Below are positions 23,714 through 32,865 of a stretch of 34,588 nt of DNA, piece after piece. Origin of the DNA: an uncultured Eubacteriales bacterium (GTDB taxonomy: Bacteria > Bacillota > Clostridia > Christensenellales > UBA1242); the NCBI GenBank assembly GCA_900557645.1, contig USSZ01000008.1, positions 1 through 34,588 of the forward strand, read 5' to 3'. Within the stretch, counting starts at the first letter, position 1. Each line of letters begins with the position of its first letter. The notes beneath the pieces are model-generated. The model was given only the letters and a program-made list of their open reading frames with translations. It searched no databases and was not told where the DNA came from. A program made the position numbers and the translations under genes.

Positions 23714-25249
23714 TTAATCCCAATATTTTCTGTCCAATGTTCTATATGAAATTGCTTCTGCTATGTGTCTTGCTTCAATATTTTCACTCTTATCAAGGTC
23801 AGCGATTGTTCTTGCAACTTTCAATATTCTATCATGAGCCCTTGCACTTAATTTTAATTTTTCAAAAGCGTTTCTAAGTAACATCTCTCCCATTTCATCA
23901 AGTTTACAATACTTTTTCGTTTGAGATACACTCATCTTTGCATTGCAATGATTTTTATCATTTTTAAATCTTTCATTCTGTATTGACCTTGCATTATTCA
24001 CCCTTTTTCTTATTTCTTCTGAACTTTCCTCTTTTTCTTCACTCTTTAATTGGTCATATGTTACGTTATCAACTTCAATATGAATATCAATCCTATCCAT
24101 AATAGGTCCTGATAATTTTGCCAAATATTTAGTTATTTGCCCTGCTGAACATCTACATTCTTTATCTTTAGAACCATAATTACCACATGGGCAAGGATTC
24201 ATACTTGCAATTAAAGTGAAATTTGCAGGATATACAATTGTTGCATTTGCTCTTGCAACTGTTATAATTCCATCTTCAAGAGGTTGACGTAATGTTTCTA
24301 TAGTATGCCTTGAATATTCAGGAAATTCATCTAAAAATAACACACCATTATCGGCAAGAGATATTTCTCCTGGTTTACTATTGTTGCCACCACCGGTTAA
24401 AGATACTGTACTTGCAGTATGATGTGGACTTCTAAAAGGTCGAGATGATATTATTCCCTCATTCAAATCTAACTCACCTGCAATAGAATGAATCTTTGTA
24501 ACTTCTAATGCTTCTTCAAACGTCAAATCAGGCAAAATGGAAGGAAAACATTTCGCAAGCATACTTTTCCCACTCCCAGGAGGACCTATCATTAACAAAT
24601 TATGTCCACCTGCTGCTGCAATTTCAAGTGCCCTTTTTGCAATAGTTTGACCCTTTACATTTGAAAAATCTAAATATTTGTTTGAATTATGATTTACAAT
24701 TTCACAAAAATCACTTGTATGGACAGGGGCAATATCTTCTTCACCCTTTAAAAATTTTATAGTTTGAATCAACGATGAAACAGGGTAAATATTAATGCCA
24801 TCTATAAACCTTGCTTCGTTTTCATTTTCTTTAGGTATAATAAAATCTTTTAAACCTAATTGTTTTGCAGAAATAAGGAGTGGCAAAAGACCTTTTATTT
24901 TTCTTACGCTGCCATCAAAAGATAACTCACCTAAATAAACGAACTTCCCTTCATTCTCAATTTTGTTTTCTTCATCACAAGAAAGAATAGCAACTGCTAT
25001 TGCAAGATCATATAATGACCCTTCTTTTTTTATATCAGCAGGAGCAAGATTAATAGTTATTCTTTTAGTAGGATAAATAAAAGCACTATTTTTAATCGCA
25101 GAGCGAACTCTCTCCTTTGCTTCTTTGATCGCAGTATCTCCAAGCCCAACTATTTCAAAATGAGGAAGACCATTGCTTACATCAGTTTCAACATCAACCC
25201 CATATCCATCTATTCCTTTTAATCCTAAACTTTTTACTTTTGCTAACAT
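23714..25249 (-). CDS. comM: YifB/ComM AAA+ ATPase (Mg-chelatase-like)
   Basis: ATP-driven helicase-like protein. ComM promotes branch migration during transformation and recombination. The N-terminal Lon-like S5 fold (NGLPHFEIVGLGDTA) is followed by Walker A GPPGSGKS at 222-229, Walker B GVLFLDEFPE, and the C-terminal Mg-chelatase_C domain ending in SYRTLDR. A CPCGxYG/CRC cysteine cluster (MNPCPCGNYG ... ECRCS) is the usual one. The 511-residue length is normal. It is next to dprA, a common pairing. Confidence 0.95.
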   Translation of the reverse strand: MLAKVKSLGLKGIDGYGVDVETDVSNGLPHFEIVGLGDTAIKEAKERVRSAIKNSAFIYPTKRITINLAPADIKKEGSLYDLAIAVAILSCDEENKIENEGKFVYLGELSFDGSVRKIKGLLPLLISAKQLGLKDFIIPKENENEARFIDGINIYPVSSLIQTIKFLKGEEDIAPVHTSDFCEIVNHNSNKYLDFSNVKGQTIAKRALEIAAAGGHNLLMIGPPGSGKSMLAKCFPSILPDLTFEEALEVTKIHSIAGELDLNEGIISSRPFRSPHHTASTVSLTGGGNNSKPGEISLADNGVLFLDEFPEYSRHTIETLRQPLEDGIITVARANATIVYPANFTLIASMNPCPCGNYGSKDKECRCSAGQITKYLAKLSGPIMDRIDIHIEVDNVTYDQLKSEEKEESSEEIRKRVNNARSIQNERFKNDKNHCNAKMSVSQTKKYCKLDEMGEMLLRNAFEKLKLSARAHDRILKVARTIADLDKSENIEARHIAEAISYRTLDRKYWD

Positions 25250-25346
25250 TAAAAATTTATCTCCTAATTAAAATAAAGTTAAAATAATTCTAATTTTAAG
25301 TATAGTATAACTAAAAATAATTACAAAATAAAAATATAAATAAAAA

Positions 25347-25377
25347 ATGATTATTTAAATTTACTTTAAATAATCAT
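25347..25377 (-). terminator. Terminator after the AlkD-like gene
   Basis: Perfect 13-bp stem ATGATTATTTAAA / TTTAAATAATCAT, then TTTTTT on the minus strand. Confidence 0.85.
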
Positions 25378-25389
25378 CTAAATTTTAAA

Positions 25390-26073
25390 TTATATTTGCA
25401 TATTTAAAAGTCTAGAACGTAATTTTCTTATTTCTACTTTTTGTTCTTTTGTAACCCTTGTTGATTCACAAGTCTTTTGAAGTGCACGATTTCGAACCAC
25501 TGTTCTCGGAACTGTTTCAATAAATTTATACATAAAATCAAAATCATATAAAAATGCTTCTGCATAGCACCAACTTAATGCCATTTCAACATAATATGTA
25601 GTATTTTTAACATCTCTTAATTTTAAAACAACATTCTTTAAATCTTTTTTAAGCATAAATTTCATAATCCAAACTATGCCAACTCTAATAGCAAAAGGAT
25701 GTTCACTTTGAAGAAGGCTCTCAAAAAACTCTCTTTCATCTTCAAGACCTTTAAGTCTTGGAACAATCATATCACAAGAAGCCCAATTATCAATAAAAGG
25801 AATAAGGTATTTAAGGTCTTTTATTTTTTCTTGATTACTATATTTTTTATGACCAATAACCATTCCTGCTAAAATAATTTCTTCATGGCAGTCTAAAGGA
25901 ATATCTTTTACATCTGCATTAATTTTTGAAAGCCCCTTTGCAAAATCTTCTAAAACAGAAGTTTTTATTCCCTTTATAGGAAATTTACTTGTCATTAATG
26001 TTTTATCAAACTCTGCTTTTTTATCATCTTTATTCTTTTCAATAAAGTCATTAACCATTGCCTTAATATTCAT
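25390..26073 (-). CDS. AlkD-like HEAT-repeat DNA alkylation repair protein
   Basis: Probable DNA glycosylase-type protein of the AlkD/AlkC fold, which removes bulky or alkylated bases. It is all-helical, 227 residues, with the family segment DNWASCDMIVPRLKG near residue 92 and the Arg-rich end (VRNRALQKTCESTRV). Other AlkD-fold proteins in Bacillota act on unknown substrates, so enzyme activity is not assured. GGGAG precedes the ATG. It is a single-gene unit with its own terminator. The 312 bp upstream, up to the rplS stop, hold only the rplS terminator and AT-rich DNA. Confidence 0.85.
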   Translation of the reverse strand: MNIKAMVNDFIEKNKDDKKAEFDKTLMTSKFPIKGIKTSVLEDFAKGLSKINADVKDIPLDCHEEIILAGMVIGHKKYSNQEKIKDLKYLIPFIDNWASCDMIVPRLKGLEDEREFFESLLQSEHPFAIRVGIVWIMKFMLKKDLKNVVLKLRDVKNTTYYVEMALSWCYAEAFLYDFDFMYKFIETVPRTVVRNRALQKTCESTRVTKEQKVEIRKLRSRLLNMQI

Positions 26074-26352
26074 GTCTTTTCTCCCAAGTTTATAAATCTA
26101 AAGTTTTTTATAAATTCTGAATTCTTAACAAATACAAATATTTATATTTTAAACTAAACTTATTATATACTATCTAAATTTATTTTTGTTAAAAATTGCG
26201 TCATTTTCTTTATCTTTTTATATTCCTATTAAATAAAGAGGATAAAAAATAAATTTAAAACGTTATTTTAACGATATTATTTTCAATATAAATTTTTTGT
26301 TGTTTATATTTTAGTTTTGCATGTCTTAATTAGTATTTTTGTATTAATAATA

Positions 26353-26378
26353 AAAAAAGAGTGAAACCACTCTTTTTT
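26353..26378 (-). terminator. Terminator of the rpsU-rplS unit
   Basis: Perfect 11-bp stem AAAAAAGAGTG / CACTCTTTTTT with a 4-nt loop and a T run on the minus strand. Confidence 0.9.
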
Positions 26379-26386
26379 AAACTAAA

Positions 26387-26737
26387 TTATCTATTATCAG
26401 CAGATTTAATTTTTGCTGCCTTACCAGTAAGGTCACGAACATAATATAATTTTGCTCTTCTTGGTTTACCCTTTCTTACAACTTCAACACTTGCAACAAG
26501 TGGAGAATGAATAGGGAAAGTTCTTTCTACACCAACACCATTAGAAATTTTTCTAACAGTAAATGTTTCTCTAACTCCACCATTTTTACGAGCAATAACT
26601 ACACCTTCAAAGACCTGGATTCTAGACTTATCTCCTTCTTTAATTTTAACGCCTACTCTAACAGTATCACCAATATTAAATTCAGGAAGAGTCTCTTTCA
26701 TGTTTTCTTTCTCAATTTGGTCTATAACGTTAGCCAT
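26387..26737 (-). CDS. rplS: 50S ribosomal protein L19
   Basis: Ribosomal protein at the 30S-50S interface. The 116-residue length and segments FNIGDTVRVGVKIKEG, RIQVFEGVVIARKNGG, ERTFPIHSP and RRAKLYYVRDL are typical. AAAGGAGA precedes the ATG. It follows rpsU by 67 bp, a gap that holds a small GTGCTTTAAGCAC hairpin (near 26762-26775). An L19 leader element is known upstream of rplS in Bacillota; whether this hairpin is one cannot be told. It is unlinked here from its usual neighbours rpsP-rimM-trmD. Confidence 0.97.
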   Translation of the reverse strand: MANVIDQIEKENMKETLPEFNIGDTVRVGVKIKEGDKSRIQVFEGVVIARKNGGVRETFTVRKISNGVGVERTFPIHSPLVASVEVVRKGKPRRAKLYYVRDLTGKAAKIKSADNR

Positions 26738-26804
26738 TATCTTTCTCCTTTTAAAAATTTATAGTGCTTAAAGCACAAGGTGTTTATAAATAAAACTTTA
26801 AAGA

Positions 26805-26999
26805 TTAACCTCTTTTACGTGCTCTTTTGCGAGCGGCTTCTCTTTTCTTTTTCTTTGCAACACTAGGCTTATCATACGCTTCTTTTTTTCTTATATCACC
26901 AATGATACCATCTTTTTGGCATTTTCTCTTAAATCTTTTAAGCGCACTTTCAAGTGTTTCATTTTCGCCTACTTTAACAGTTGTCAACCTTCTCACCAC
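26805..26999 (-). CDS. rpsU: 30S ribosomal protein S21
   Basis: Small basic protein of the 30S subunit that helps start translation. The family patterns ETLESALKRFKRKCQKDGI and KKKREAARKRARKR are clear. It has 64 residues, slightly longer than the usual 58 or so because of the N-terminal MVRRLTTV. GGAGG is not close; the start is preceded by AAGGTGGTGAG, adequate for this gene. It sits upstream of rplS and downstream of mtaB, matching the frequent mtaB-rpsU neighbourhood of Bacillota. Between 27000 and 27290 is AT-rich DNA in which I see no gene. Confidence 0.96.
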   Translation of the reverse strand: MVRRLTTVKVGENETLESALKRFKRKCQKDGIIGDIRKKEAYDKPSVAKKKKREAARKRARKRG

Positions 27000-27290
27000 C
27001 TTCTAATTTACATAGTCTTAACTAATATATCATTTTAATCAAATATTGTCAAGTAAAATAAAAAATAAATTATTAAGATTTCACTTTAAATAAAAAATAA
27101 ACTGCAAGATAAAAAATGAAAAACATTGATATAAAATAAAAATTTAAACAAGTAATAATTTTAATTTTATTATCATAAAACTTTCATAAATTCGTTTTTA
27201 TTTATATACTTTTACTTGGCACACCATTGCCGTTTAAATGGTCATCAGTTTAATTCTTTACAAGCAAATTCGATTTAGGAATTGAACTAT

Positions 27291-28571
27291 TTATTTCATT
27301 ATTTTTGCGTATGCTCCATCTCTAAAAGGATATTTTATTTTGACATCAACCACTTTATTAATCAAATCCTGCTTACTTTCTATATAGCAACGTATATAAT
27401 TTTTGCTATACCCCACATACAAATCGCCAATTTTTTCTTCTACTAAAACTTCCACTTTATTATTCTTGTTTTTAATTATAAATTTCCCCATAAGAATTTC
27501 ATTTAATTCATTTAATCTTTCAAAACGTTGTTGTTTTACATTTGCAGGCAAATCTTTGTAAATTTTTGAAGCAACAGTCCCTTCTCTATTTGAATATTGA
27601 AAAATATGTAGTTGAGAAAAACCAATTTTCTCTATAAATTCATAAGTCTTTTGAAATTCATCATCACTTTCATCAGGAAAGCCAACAATAACATCAGTCG
27701 TTATACCTGCTAAAGGGAAATATTTTCTTATAAGATTTACAGAATCAGCGAACTCTTTAGTATTATAATGCCTATTCATTCTTTTTAATACTGAATCACA
27801 ACCACTTTGTAATGAAAGATGAAAATGTGGGCAAAAATTATTTAATTTACTCAACCCTTCTACAAATTCTTCTTGCACCAAACTTTCTTCCATTGAACTC
27901 AACCTAAGTCTTTTACCAAATTTATCAAGTTCAGTAAGTAAGGTTAAAAGTCCTGGTTTATCATCTATTTTATAATCAGTTACATTAATTCCTGTTAAAA
28001 CAATTTCTTTTATAGAATCATCTAATTTTGATGCCTCAGACAAAATTGAAAAAATGCCTCTTGACCTGCTTCTTCCTCTTAAATATGGAATAATGCAATA
28101 TGAACAAAAGTTATTGCAACCATCTTGAATTTTTAAATATGCTCTTGTTCTGGTTTGTTTTGCAAAAAGGTCGTCTTCATAATCTTTTGGAAGTTTTACA
28201 ACTTTTTCACGTTTTTTTAATAAATTTTTGTCGTTTTTAACTAATTTATCTATATATTCTGAAATTTTTATCTTCCCTGCCACTCCAGAAACTATTTCTA
28301 CATTTTTATCAAGAAATTGTTTAGAATTATGTTCAGACGCACAACCACAAATTAAAACTTTTGCATTATTATTAAATTTTCTACATCTTGCAATCATTTG
28401 TCTTGATTTTTTTTCTGCTTCACTTGTTACTGCACAAGTATTGATTACATAAATATCAGCAAACTCAAGTTTGTCTGTAACATCATAGCCCTTTAAAGAT
28501 AAATTATACATAAGTGCATCACTTTCATATTTATTAACCTTGCACCCTAAAGTCATTATAGAAATTTTCAT
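27291..28571 (-). CDS. mtaB: tRNA t6A37 methylthiotransferase MtaB
   Basis: Radical-SAM enzyme that adds a methylthio group to t6A37, giving ms2t6A in tRNAs reading ANN codons. The N-terminal UPF0004 domain has Cys10, Cys46 and Cys75 or Cys77 for the auxiliary Fe-S cluster. The radical-SAM triad Cys152, Cys156, Cys159 lies in CNNFCSYC and is followed by LRGRSRSR. A TRAM-like C-terminal domain completes 426 residues. TLGCKVNKYES is the MtaB/RimO-type opening. Its product class overlaps that of the TcdA-like gene in this window, since both work on t6A37. Confidence 0.95.
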   Translation of the reverse strand: MKISIMTLGCKVNKYESDALMYNLSLKGYDVTDKLEFADIYVINTCAVTSEAEKKSRQMIARCRKFNNNAKVLICGCASEHNSKQFLDKNVEIVSGVAGKIKISEYIDKLVKNDKNLLKKREKVVKLPKDYEDDLFAKQTRTRAYLKIQDGCNNFCSYCIIPYLRGRSRSRGIFSILSEASKLDDSIKEIVLTGINVTDYKIDDKPGLLTLLTELDKFGKRLRLSSMEESLVQEEFVEGLSKLNNFCPHFHLSLQSGCDSVLKRMNRHYNTKEFADSVNLIRKYFPLAGITTDVIVGFPDESDDEFQKTYEFIEKIGFSQLHIFQYSNREGTVASKIYKDLPANVKQQRFERLNELNEILMGKFIIKNKNNKVEVLVEEKIGDLYVGYSKNYIRCYIESKQDLINKVVDVKIKYPFRDGAYAKIMK

Positions 28572-28635
28572 ATCAGCAATATTTTAGCAAAGTTTTTAAT
28601 AAAAAGCAACAAACTTTATCTTTAAAAAAGTGGTA

Positions 28636-29004
28636 TCAATAGTTATTAATATTTTTTATTTGACGATTTATCCATTCCATTATTAAACCAACAATAAAAT
28701 CAATTTCTATTGGCATTAACTCTCTATCTTTTTCTATCTTATGCCATTTAAATAAACACTTCCTGCAACAACATGCTGTTGCGTGTTGAGCAATAAACAC
28801 AGGGTGTCCCCTCATCGGCGTTTGTTTCCCGTCATTAATAATAACAGCAGGAGCAAGTCTTTTGTTTATAAAATCATAAGCATGACTTTTAATAGTTTCA
28901 ATTCCCTTTTTGTTAATATATTCTATATCCTTTTTCTTCAAATAAAAACTTTTTCTAAAATTAGATTTATTTAATCTATCTAAAATCAAATCATAGTCAA
29001 TCAT
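28636..29004 (-). CDS. DUF4186 family protein
   Basis: A 122-residue protein of the DUF4186 family, recognised by the run KRLAPAVIINDGKQTP and the motif MRGHPVFIAQHATACCCRKC. The conserved His residues and the Cys pair (CCCRKCL) suggest metal binding, but no activity is known. The C-terminus (KDRELMPIEIDFIVGLIMEWI) fits the family. No strong Shine-Dalgarno is seen before the ATG. It lies 64 bp upstream of mtaB on the same strand and could be co-transcribed with it. In other genomes the family is scattered, so context says little. Confidence 0.85.
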   Translation of the reverse strand: MIDYDLILDRLNKSNFRKSFYLKKKDIEYINKKGIETIKSHAYDFINKRLAPAVIINDGKQTPMRGHPVFIAQHATACCCRKCLFKWHKIEKDRELMPIEIDFIVGLIMEWINRQIKNINNY

Positions 29005-29139
29005 ATATTTATTTTAAATATTTTCATTGTTTTTTGCAATAAATCTTAATTATTTTAACAAATATGTAAATATAAAGATTTCTTTAAAATAGACAATGAA
29101 TCAATTTAATATAAAAATTTAACACTATAAATTACAACT

Positions 29140-29169
29140 AAAAATAGCATTCTTTTGAATGCTATTTTT
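29140..29169 (-). terminator. Terminator after the MBL-fold gene
   Basis: Perfect 13-bp stem AAAAATAGCATTC / GAATGCTATTTTT with a 4-nt loop. It lies 45 bp beyond the stop codon at 29214. Confidence 0.9.
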
Positions 29170-29213
29170 TATAAAATTTTAAAAATTAAGTAAAATTTTA
29201 ATCATTTTGCAAA

Positions 29214-29840
29214 TTATTTGATTAAAATTTCAGTTTTTATATTATTATTTACAACATTTTGAAATATTTTTTCTGCTTCTTTACCAGCTGTTCCCTTTAT
29301 AAAATTATAGTGAGTTGGTATAGCAACTTTCGGATTTATCTTATTTGTTAATTCTCCGGCTTCTTTTGCGTCCATTGTATATGTTCCACCAATTGGAATT
29401 AACAAAACGTCTGTTTTCACATTTTCAAGCTCTGGCGTTGCATCGGTATCTCCACAAATTGTATATCTTACATTATCAATAATCAAAGTATACCCAACAA
29501 AACCATACTCTTTCAAATGATGATGACCAAAATTATAAGCTGGAAAGGTTGAAAATTGAATCCCACAAACCTCTCCTTTTTCATTTGGCTTAACAATTAT
29601 AATATCATTTTTAATTCCTTCCTGCTTTAAAATTATACTACTATCTTTTGTGCAAACAATTTTAGTATCAATTTTAATAATATTTTTTATTGAATTTACA
29701 TCTAAATGATCATAATGTGAATGTGTTATAAAAATTACCTTTGCGTTATTGTATTCTTCATTTATATTAAATGGATCTATGTAAATGTCCCCATCTATAC
29801 AAATACTGCTGTGACAATTTATTTTTATATTTTTAACCAT
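29214..29840 (-). CDS. Metallo-beta-lactamase-fold metal-dependent hydrolase (UlaG/UPF0173-like)
   Basis: Probable metal-dependent hydrolase of 208 residues. The metal motif HSHYDHLD begins at His40 (His40, His42, Asp44, His45), preceded by the YIDPFN strand. Later ligands are plausible in FGHHH, CGDTDA and IPTHYNF. The shortness and DP.N opening fit the UlaG/UPF0173 branch, whose substrates are mostly unknown. The start is ATG at 29840 with AGGGGA upstream. It is a single-gene unit, divergent from the ABC exporter operon across about 246 bp. Confidence 0.88.
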   Translation of the reverse strand: MVKNIKINCHSSICIDGDIYIDPFNINEEYNNAKVIFITHSHYDHLDVNSIKNIIKIDTKIVCTKDSSIILKQEGIKNDIIIVKPNEKGEVCGIQFSTFPAYNFGHHHLKEYGFVGYTLIIDNVRYTICGDTDATPELENVKTDVLLIPIGGTYTMDAKEAGELTNKINPKVAIPTHYNFIKGTAGKEAEKIFQNVVNNNIKTEILIK

Positions 29841-29963
29841 AATTTCCCCTCTTATTAAAGATATTTTATCACATTAATATGCTAAATTTAAAGCAATTTT
29901 ATGTTCATTTTAACATAAAACACATTATTTTTAATATATAATTATTAAAATATAATAAACCTA

Positions 29964-29992
29964 TTGACTTTTTCTTAAAATTATGGTAATAT
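29964..29992 (+). promoter_or_regulatory. Promoter of the ABC exporter operon
   Basis: TTGACT (29964-29969), 17-bp spacer, TAATAT (29987-29992). Confidence 0.75.
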
Positions 29993-29994
29993 AT

Positions 29995-30057
29995 AGCATT
30001 GCGTTTTTCGCAGTTAAGAAATGCTCTTAAAATTCTACTATTCTTATCTTTCTTAAC
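29995..30057 (+). promoter_or_regulatory. Leader with two mutually exclusive hairpins
   Basis: AGCATT (29995-30000) can pair with AATGCT (30020-30025), enclosing GCG-TTTTT-CGC. Alternatively GTTAAGAAA (30013-30021) pairs perfectly with TTTCTTAAC (30049-30057). The two pairings share bases 30020-30021, so forming one disturbs the other. TTTTTT and the ribosome binding site AAGGAGG follow. This is the layout of an attenuator or protein-binding leader; no known riboswitch class is recognised. Confidence 0.4.
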
Positions 30058-30086
30058 CTATTTTTTAAAAAAAAGGAGGAAAAGAA

Positions 30087-31076
30087 ATGGCAAGCATTAT
30101 AGACTTTACAGACATTTGCAAAAACTTTAAAGTTCCTGAGCGGAACACTGGGCGTTTTAGTATGTTTAAAAATTTCTTTATGAGAAAACATAAAATCATA
30201 AATGCCCTAAAAAACGTAACCTTCTCTATTGAAGAAGGCGACATTGTAGGCTACATAGGCCCTAACGGTGCTGGGAAAAGTACCACAATAAAAATTATGA
30301 GTGGGATACTTACACCATCATCTGGAACCTGTATAATTGACGGATTGGTTCCATGGCAAAACAGAAAAAACTTTGTCAAAAATATTGGAGTTGTATTCGG
30401 GCAAAGAAGTCAATTATGGTGGGATGTCCCCGTCATTGATAGTTTTGAACTTCTTAAAGATATTTATAAAATACCGAATGAACAATTCAAAGAAACACTT
30501 GAAATATTAAACAAATCACTTAATCTCTCAGAACTGCTTGGACGACCATTACGACAACTTTCACTTGGACAAAAAATGAAATGTGAACTTGCAGGCTCGT
30601 TACTACACCGCCCCAAAATTTTATTTCTTGATGAACCAACGATAGGACTTGATGCGGTAACAAAATTAGCAGTCAGAGATTTTATTAAATATATCAATCA
30701 AACATGGCATACAACAATTATTTTAACCACTCATGATATGAGTGATATTGAAGCCTTGACAAATAAAATAATTTTAATCGGAAAAGGACAAATTTTATAT
30801 CAAGGCAGTTTTGATAATATAAAAAATAAATATTCTTCTATAAAAACAATTGAGATAGAATTTGCAAAAGAATATGATTCAATTGAATTAGAAGGATATG
30901 AAACAATTGAGCATAATAAAAAATTTGCAACATTAAAAAATTTACCTACAACTGAATTCCATACCAAAAATTTTGTAAACCAAATATCAGAAAAATATGA
31001 AATAGTTGATTTTCAAGTTACATCACTTGGAGTTGATGAAATTTTAGCAAAACTATATAAGGAATATAAATTATAG
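30087..31076 (+). CDS. ABC-2 type exporter, ATP-binding subunit
   Basis: ATPase driving an exporter at the cytoplasmic membrane. Walker A GPNGAGKST (58-66), signature LSLGQKM, Walker B ILFLDEPTIGLD and the H-loop TTHDMSD are all intact. The segment FGQRSQLWWDVPVIDSFELL and the long C-terminal extension are typical of the DrrA-like group that pairs with ABC2_membrane_6 permeases. AAGGAGG precedes the ATG. It heads a tight three-gene operon (9-bp, then 1-bp gaps). Related systems export antibiotics or toxic organic cations such as viologens; the substrate here is unknown. Confidence 0.95.
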   Translation: MASIIDFTDICKNFKVPERNTGRFSMFKNFFMRKHKIINALKNVTFSIEEGDIVGYIGPNGAGKSTTIKIMSGILTPSSGTCIIDGLVPWQNRKNFVKNIGVVFGQRSQLWWDVPVIDSFELLKDIYKIPNEQFKETLEILNKSLNLSELLGRPLRQLSLGQKMKCELAGSLLHRPKILFLDEPTIGLDAVTKLAVRDFIKYINQTWHTTIILTTHDMSDIEALTNKIILIGKGQILYQGSFDNIKNKYSSIKTIEIEFAKEYDSIELEGYETIEHNKKFATLKNLPTTEFHTKNFVNQISEKYEIVDFQVTSLGVDEILAKLYKEYKL

Positions 31077-31085
31077 AGGTGCAAA

Positions 31086-31886
31086 ATGGGAAAATCATAT
31101 TTTGGAATTTTTAAAATGGAATTTAAAGGAGAATTGCAATATAGAGCAAAAGCAATCTCAGGTATCGCCACCCAATTTTTCTGGGGATTATTACAAATAT
31201 ATTTATACTCTGCATTTATGAAATCGGATACTATCAATGGTTTAACAATTGCACAAATGACATCATACATATGGCTTGGTCAAGCATTTTTTGCAATGAG
31301 ATATATTGTCATGGGAAAACGAATTGGAACTGAAATCACAAATGGAAATGTTTGTTATAAATTCGTTCGCCCCATAAACATTTATAATCAATGGTATGCG
31401 GAAGGTATAGGTCAAAAACTTGCTTCAACACTTTTAAGATTTCTGCCTATAATAATAATAGCAGTGTTACTACCAGAAAACTTAAACCTTCATGCACCAA
31501 CAAGTTTTGTCGCTTTTGTTCTGTTCTTTTTAGGTTTAATTTTAGGTTTATTAATGAGTCATGCTATATCAATGTTTGCAGTATTCCTAACTTTTAAAAC
31601 CCTTTCAGAAAAAGGCTCCATAGGAATTGTCTCTTCAATCTCAAACTTATTAAGCGGACTTATAATACCCCTTCCCCTATTACCAGAAAGTATTCAAAAT
31701 GTATTAAACTATTTACCTTTTAGATTTATATCAGATCTTCCTTTTAGACTTTATATAGGAAATGTGGGAATAAATGAAGGATTAATCTATCTTGCAATAG
31801 GTTTTGCTTGGCTTATAGTATTAATTTTGCTTGGAAAATTTTTAATAAATACTGCTCTAAAAAAAGCAGTAATTCAAGGAGGTTAA
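31086..31886 (+). CDS. ABC-2 type exporter permease, first subunit
   Basis: Integral membrane protein of 266 residues with about six hydrophobic segments, fitting the PF06182 (ABC2_membrane_6) family. GELQYRAKAISGIATQFFWG at the N-terminus and the LAFRYI-like segment AMRYIVMGKRIGTEITNGNV followed by RPI are characteristic of this permease type. It should pair with the next gene to form a heterodimeric channel powered by the upstream ATPase. GAGGTG precedes the ATG. Its last codons encode Gly-Gly from GGAGGT, which also serves as the ribosome binding site of the next gene. Confidence 0.92.
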   Translation: MGKSYFGIFKMEFKGELQYRAKAISGIATQFFWGLLQIYLYSAFMKSDTINGLTIAQMTSYIWLGQAFFAMRYIVMGKRIGTEITNGNVCYKFVRPINIYNQWYAEGIGQKLASTLLRFLPIIIIAVLLPENLNLHAPTSFVAFVLFFLGLILGLLMSHAISMFAVFLTFKTLSEKGSIGIVSSISNLLSGLIIPLPLLPESIQNVLNYLPFRFISDLPFRLYIGNVGINEGLIYLAIGFAWLIVLILLGKFLINTALKKAVIQGG

Positions 31887-31887
31887 T

Positions 31888-32667
31888 ATGCTATATAAAA
31901 ATTATTTGAAAATGCATTTAAAATCTTCCTTTCAGTATCGCTACAATATGATGTTTATAACATTTAATCAAATTTTGATTAATATAAGCGAAATATTGGC
32001 TGTCTATCTACTCTTCAGTCAATTTAACTCTGTCGCTGGTTGGACATTTTATCAGTCATTATTAATGATGGGAATTGTTTACACAGTTTTCTCACTAACA
32101 GAATGTTTTGCACGAGGATACGATGAATTTCCAAAGCTTATTAAATCTGGTGAATTGGATAGATTCTTGATAAGACCTGTAAATATTCATTATCAAATTT
32201 TTGGCTCAAAAATTGAATTCACAAAACTTGCGCGTGTTATTTTAGGCATTGTGATAAGCATAATTGCTATTGTAAATATAAATGTTGACTGGAATATATT
32301 AAAAGTTCTTGTATTGATTTCAACATATATTTGTGGAATTTTTGTTATCTTCGGACTATTTGTTTTAAGTGCGGGCATCAGCATATATACAGTTGAGAAT
32401 CTAGAATTTTTAAACATTCTGACAAATGGAAGTAAAGAACTTGCCTACTACCCTATTAATATTTATGCCAAATGGCTGACAAGAATATTTACTTTTATAA
32501 TTCCTATTGCTTGTTTTAACTATCTTCCATTATCATATATTTTAGAAATAGGCTCTATACCTTCATGGTTGTGTGCGATATCGCCTTTACTTGGAATGCT
32601 GTTTGTTATTCCTTGCATCATATTTTTCAATTTAAGCTTACGCAAATATAAAAGCACTGGAACTTAA
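31888..32667 (+). CDS. ABC-2 type exporter permease, second subunit
   Basis: Membrane protein of 259 residues with about six hydrophobic segments and the same family pattern as its neighbour: YKNYLKMHLKSSFQYRYN at the N-terminus, then KSGELDRFLIRPVN in the first cytoplasmic loop and the YPINIYAKWLTRIFTFIIP segment typical of PF06182. It starts one base after the upstream stop, with AAGGAGG encoded in that gene's end, so subunit production is coupled. A strong terminator closes the operon. Confidence 0.92.
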   Translation: MLYKNYLKMHLKSSFQYRYNMMFITFNQILINISEILAVYLLFSQFNSVAGWTFYQSLLMMGIVYTVFSLTECFARGYDEFPKLIKSGELDRFLIRPVNIHYQIFGSKIEFTKLARVILGIVISIIAIVNINVDWNILKVLVLISTYICGIFVIFGLFVLSAGISIYTVENLEFLNILTNGSKELAYYPINIYAKWLTRIFTFIIPIACFNYLPLSYILEIGSIPSWLCAISPLLGMLFVIPCIIFFNLSLRKYKSTGT

Positions 32668-32687
32668 TATAAAATGTTACATACATT

Positions 32688-32717
32688 AAAAAAGGTAGGA
32701 TTACTCCTGCCTTTTTT
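32688..32717 (+). terminator. Terminator of the ABC exporter operon
   Basis: Stem AAAAAAGGTAGGA / TCCTGCCTTTTTT (one wobble) with a 4-nt loop and T run. The next ~150 bp are AT-rich without visible features. Confidence 0.9.
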
Positions 32718-32865
32718 ATAAATATTGAATTTTTATAAACTTTAGCAAACAATAAAATAAAGTTAATAACATAAAATATTTATATAATTTGAAATATTTT
32801 TAATTATTATTAGATTTTTTTTAAAAACAATTAAATTTTTCAAGCAATTATTTCAATTTAAACTT

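Noticed and set aside
26738..26804. Definite L19 leader autoregulatory RNA
   Set aside because: Only a small GTGCTTTAAGCAC hairpin is visible in the rpsU-rplS gap; this is not enough to assign the known leader family.
27000..27290. Gene or RNA between mtaB and rpsU
   Set aside because: Only AT-rich sequence and weak short hairpins such as ACCATT/AATGGT near 27222-27242 are present; no promoter-terminator pair or reading frame is supported.
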